This document shows, one piece after another, positions 60,553 through 64,000 of a stretch of DNA of 64,000 nucleotides. Made by a program: the position numbers and the translations under genes. Within the stretch, counting starts at the first letter, position 1; each line of letters begins with the position of its first letter. Below the pieces are notes generated by a model. It was not told the DNA's origin and ran no database searches. It saw only the letters and a program-made list of their open reading frames with translations. This DNA comes from Tamarix chinensis (lineage: Eukaryota > Streptophyta > Magnoliopsida > Caryophyllales > Tamaricaceae), in NCBI GenBank assembly GCA_030549775.1, contig CM060171.1, forward strand, positions 146,526,859 through 146,590,858, in the 5' to 3' direction.

Positions 60553-63469
60553 TATAGCACCTAAAAATTTTGCAACCTTAATTTTGAATGTTTAGATTTT
60601 TATCCAAAAATCTAATCCTTAAATATGAGCTTAATTATTATTGTTAACCTTTGACCTACAAAGCCTGATAGATTCTTTAAATACATTTATACTTTTTTAT
60701 TTTATTTAAATCAACCCTAAATTGATAAATTTTACTTTGTTTATTTTTTTAATCGGATAACTTAAATTCAAATAAATAAATTTTATCCAAATCCTAATTT
60801 GAACCCTAAATTTATTTTATTTTTCCTTGTTCTTCTTATCCCCTTTTCCCTTTTCCCTATTTTCTCTTTTTCTTTTTCTTTCTCCTTCTCCTTTCTTTTT
60901 TCTTCCCTACGCCCAATCCACCTTTCTCTTTCTAATTTTCTCCCCCGGCTAGCCTAGCTTACTTCCCTTTCTTTTTCTTTCTATCCTTAGCCCAACCCAC
61001 CTTTCTTCTTTCTTTTCTTCTCCTTCTTCCTCTACATTCACTCAAACAACCCCTAGCGCACAACACGCCTATGCTCATGCCCCTCTGCAATCACCAAACA
61101 CACCCAAACCACTCTGCGTCATCCCTTCCTACACCCGATCACGCCAACCACCCCCTTTCCTCTTCTAACCAAACATAACCTCTACATTTGTCCCCTCATC
61201 GCCTATCCTTTTTCCCTTCGCTTTCATGTCGCCATGCACCTTCCTCCTCTATGTCAACCAACCTCCCTGCACGCACATCACCAACCCCCTATTTCTTTCC
61301 CTGCACTTGCTTTCGTCTTCTTTCCTCATCAAGCCAAACACTCCCCTACACACTCCCTTACGCACACCCCTCTTCCCTTATATTCTTAGCTCCTGCATCA
61401 AGCCTTGCAACCACCAACATTGCATGCCTCACCACTAGCTGCAACATGCATATGCCTCTTCCCTCACCTCTCTAGCTAATATATACATATATGCACACAC
61501 ACCCATTCCCTTGTTGGTGTGACTCTGGCCAAATCTTTCTCCTTTCCTTCTTCTTCTTTCCCGAGCCTGACCATTGAGTTGCCCTCTGCCACCTACTCTT
61601 GCCTCTGTTTTTCTTCTCCATCCACCACCACACCACCTTTCCCTGCTACAACTCCCTCATCAAATTTCCCCACCCTTGACCATAGACCAAGACCACCACC
61701 ACTACAAACCATCTGTCCCTTTTTCCTTTTCCTGCGAACCACAAACCCCAACCAATACTCTACATCCCATAGCCATTCTAACCCCATCACACCACCAAAC
61801 CCCCGATTGTCTCCCCTGAATAATTTAATTATTTTATTTTATCATTTTCCTGATAATTAAATAAATAAAATAAAATTAGTATATAAAATGGATGATAATG
61901 TGGATATTTTGGCCTTAGGGACATTTTGATAATTTTTGGCCTAAAGTTCCTCAGTATGTATAATTAAGTCTAGGATGACCTTAGTATATTCTTAATGATT
62001 AACCTTGTTATTGACCTTGATTATGGTTGTCTCAGATATTTGAAAATGAGTAAAAATGGTTAAGTATAAAAATTGAATTTATGTAATTGATATGTGATAT
62101 TGCAGTCACTTTAATTAAAATACTAATATTTAAAGCTAAAGACCTTAAGATTAGGAATGATGATTCTTTAGGGGTAGCTACCCTAAAGACGTAGTTTATC
62201 CCATGGTTGATTATGAATTTTTGCTAGTGTGCCTTAGTGCCTTAGCTAAACCCTATATTTTACTCTATTTAGCTCTACAGACTTATATAGCCATAATACT
62301 CACATATGAATTCAACCACTAATTTTCAATATACACTATAAAAGGTGCAACCATATAATATCTTGTTATTCTCTTTTACTGCATTCGATAATGTTTTGTG
62401 CTACATTCTTTGTTCTAATGAAATTGGGGTATGATGCTTACAACCAAAACTCAAACAAATGAGGAATTTCCATCAAAAAGAGAATGACAATTTGGTGGCG
62501 AGGACCATGTAGCATCAGCCACATGTGACGATTAGGTGGTGACACCCAAGTGGTGTCGGCTATATAGCGTGAGCTAGGGGCATCGGTAAGGTATATACAA
62601 TTAAATATCGGTTCCGATACATAATATTTGTCGATATTTATCAAATTTTAGATCACCCAATATGCAAAATTGATGATACTTATGGATTATGTGTCCTTTT
62701 TAGTAGGGTACCATGCTACCTTCGTGTGCTAGTATGAATATGGTACCTTAGTGTCCTTGGGTTGATAGTCGATAGGATATTGAGTTGCCTTGGTGTGTCG
62801 GTATAATTGGAGTACCTTAATATTTTTGGGTTGATATAATACCCCCTCAAGATAATAAAAATGGAAATTATTGTTATTGGATTGGTTGATAATAGCCTTC
62901 GTACCTACCTATGATTTGGTAGTGGCCTTCATACTTACTTGTGATTTGGTAGTAACCTTTGTACTTACTTGTGGTTTGGTAGTAGCTTTTGTGTCTACCT
63001 ATGGTTCAGTAATAGCTTTTTTACCTACTTATGGATGATATGATCATTGTGTTGAGGTTGGTTTTAATTATTATTTCAGATAGCATCTCTTGTATGCTTG
63101 GTTGGTAAATTTTATTATGTTCCAAATGAAAGAGTCTCAGCAATATAGGGATTTATTGTTAGTGTTTATCTAATATGATTATTGTACTTTGATCATCGCA
63201 TGTATATTTCAATGTTTATACTATGTATTGTTGGGATGCCTTTATGTGTTCCATACGAGCTTTTCATATTAGTTTTGTATAATGGATTACTCAACACCGT
63301 TGTATGGAAGGATTCCTTTTCATGACCTCCTACTTATTCAATGGGTAGTGGCATTTGCATGTTATCTCGTGAGATTGATTAAAGGCTAGGACTTAGGTTA
63401 AGAATAGGTTATCCAGTGTTTTTTCCAATATCTTTTGATTTGGATGGTTATATACTTTCAAGCTCTTAT
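60553..63469 (+). mobile_element. Plus-oriented long LTR, decayed and 3'-truncated
   Basis: Starts TATAGCACCTAAAAATTTTG, a decayed family terminus. Pyrimidine block about 60820-61820 (source of the chance frames of 70-113 aa), then an AT-rich part. A GGGTAGCTACCCTAAAGACG stretch at about 62171-62190 is the reverse complement of a segment in the minus-oriented copies (about 3885-3905 and 29470-29490). The 3' terminus is missing where the next LTR-like start occurs. Confidence 0.6.
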
Positions 63470-64000
63470 TATAATACCCTATCCCAAAATTTTTTCAAAT
63501 TATATTTAGAATTATGTTGATATAAAATAAAAGAGTTTTGGTTTTGAAATGAGCTTGAAATTCTAATAAAAATATGAATTTTAGTGTATCAATTGATTGG
63601 TTTACATAACTAATCGACTGGTGCGCTGGTGAAATTTGTGTTCTTGTTTTCGACAAACTAGTTGACTGTTTGCCTAAATCGATCGACTAGTTTACCTGCG
63701 ATTTTAGATGCATTTTTGATTTTGATTAAAATTTCTCTCTAATGATTATGAAAACTTTTGATTTGAGTTCAATTATGCTAATACGCATGTTTTGGTATTC
63801 TGGTATTATTTCATATTAATTGGACCATTACATGATTTTAATTATTAAAATTTTGCAAAAGGCCACATTTAGAGGCAAGCCTCCCTTCTCCTTTTCGCTC
63901 AACTCTCCTTCTCTCTTTTGGCAGTTAGGAAAGCAATTTTTGAATTTCTGTACTCTCACTGACTTGCCAACCCACTTGCACACCCATCTTTGATTGCACT
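63470..64000 (+). mobile_element. 5' part of another LTR, cut by the window end
   Basis: Starts TATAATACCCTATCCCAAAA, similar to the family terminus TGTAATACCCCAAAA. It then diverges, with repeated CGATCGACT/TAGTTGACT motifs (63590-63700), and a pyrimidine-rich stretch begins near 63880. Possibly a subfamily of the long LTR. Confidence 0.45.

Noticed and set aside
1..64000. A new multi-gene defence or metabolic cluster
   Set aside because: Both strands were read for co-located genes. Only SMN, tRNA-Ala and RCD1 are supported; the remaining coding remnants belong to Helitron, hAT and retroelement sequences.

Overview
This is nuclear DNA of a flowering plant. It is AT-rich, its genes are split by plant-type GT-AG introns, and one gene (RCD1/SRO) belongs to a plant-specific family. 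I see no decisive monocot or dicot marker. Only three host genes can be supported; most of the rest is transposable elements, often nested. Computed open frames in the window are mostly chance frames or fragments of these genes.

Host genes. (1) A six-exon SMN (survival motor neuron) homologue on the minus strand, coding exons between 24338 and 18306, predicted 278 aa, with an N-terminal Gemin2-binding motif and a C-terminal YG box but no Tudor domain. (2) A tRNA-Ala(AGC) at 24571-24643 on the minus strand, 233 bp upstream of the SMN start codon. (3) An RCD1/SRO gene on the plus strand with six coding exons from 46429 to 53474, predicted 594 aa: bipartite NLS, WWE domain, inactive PARP-like domain and RST domain. 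Its 5' leader appears to begin near 41000-41440 and is split by a long intron. All splice phases in both protein genes close without a frameshift.

Mobile elements, left to right. 1-10669: two minus-oriented long LTRs of one family (15-1953, and 2393-10669), the second interrupted by a plus-oriented LTR (6445-9472) and by a hAT MITE with a perfect 8-bp target duplication (9847-10291). 10670-17640: decayed retroelement remains, including an Athila-like fragment, plus a MITE. 19799-21005: PIF/Harbinger-like element inside an SMN intron. 25889-26870: three low-copy-looking repeats stacked inside one another. 28062-32258: a complete 4.2-kb solo LTR with a perfect 5-bp duplication (CCAAA). 34229-36501: a truncated plus-oriented LTR. 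37774-41000: a decayed Helitron on the minus strand, with helicase and RPA-like relics, ending just upstream of the RCD1 leader. 42224-45781: a TTF-type hAT transposon with a near-perfect 8-bp duplication, inside the RCD1 leader intron. 51885-52131: a Stowaway-like MITE in the last RCD1 intron. 53649-54134: three exact-period 162-bp tandem repeats. 56622-64000: more LTRs of the long family, one carrying a MITE.

The most notable points are the RCD1 5' region bracketed by a Helitron and split by a hAT element, the Tudor-less SMN, and a long-LTR family seen here only as LTRs, without any gag-pol interior. I found no convincing new multi-gene system.
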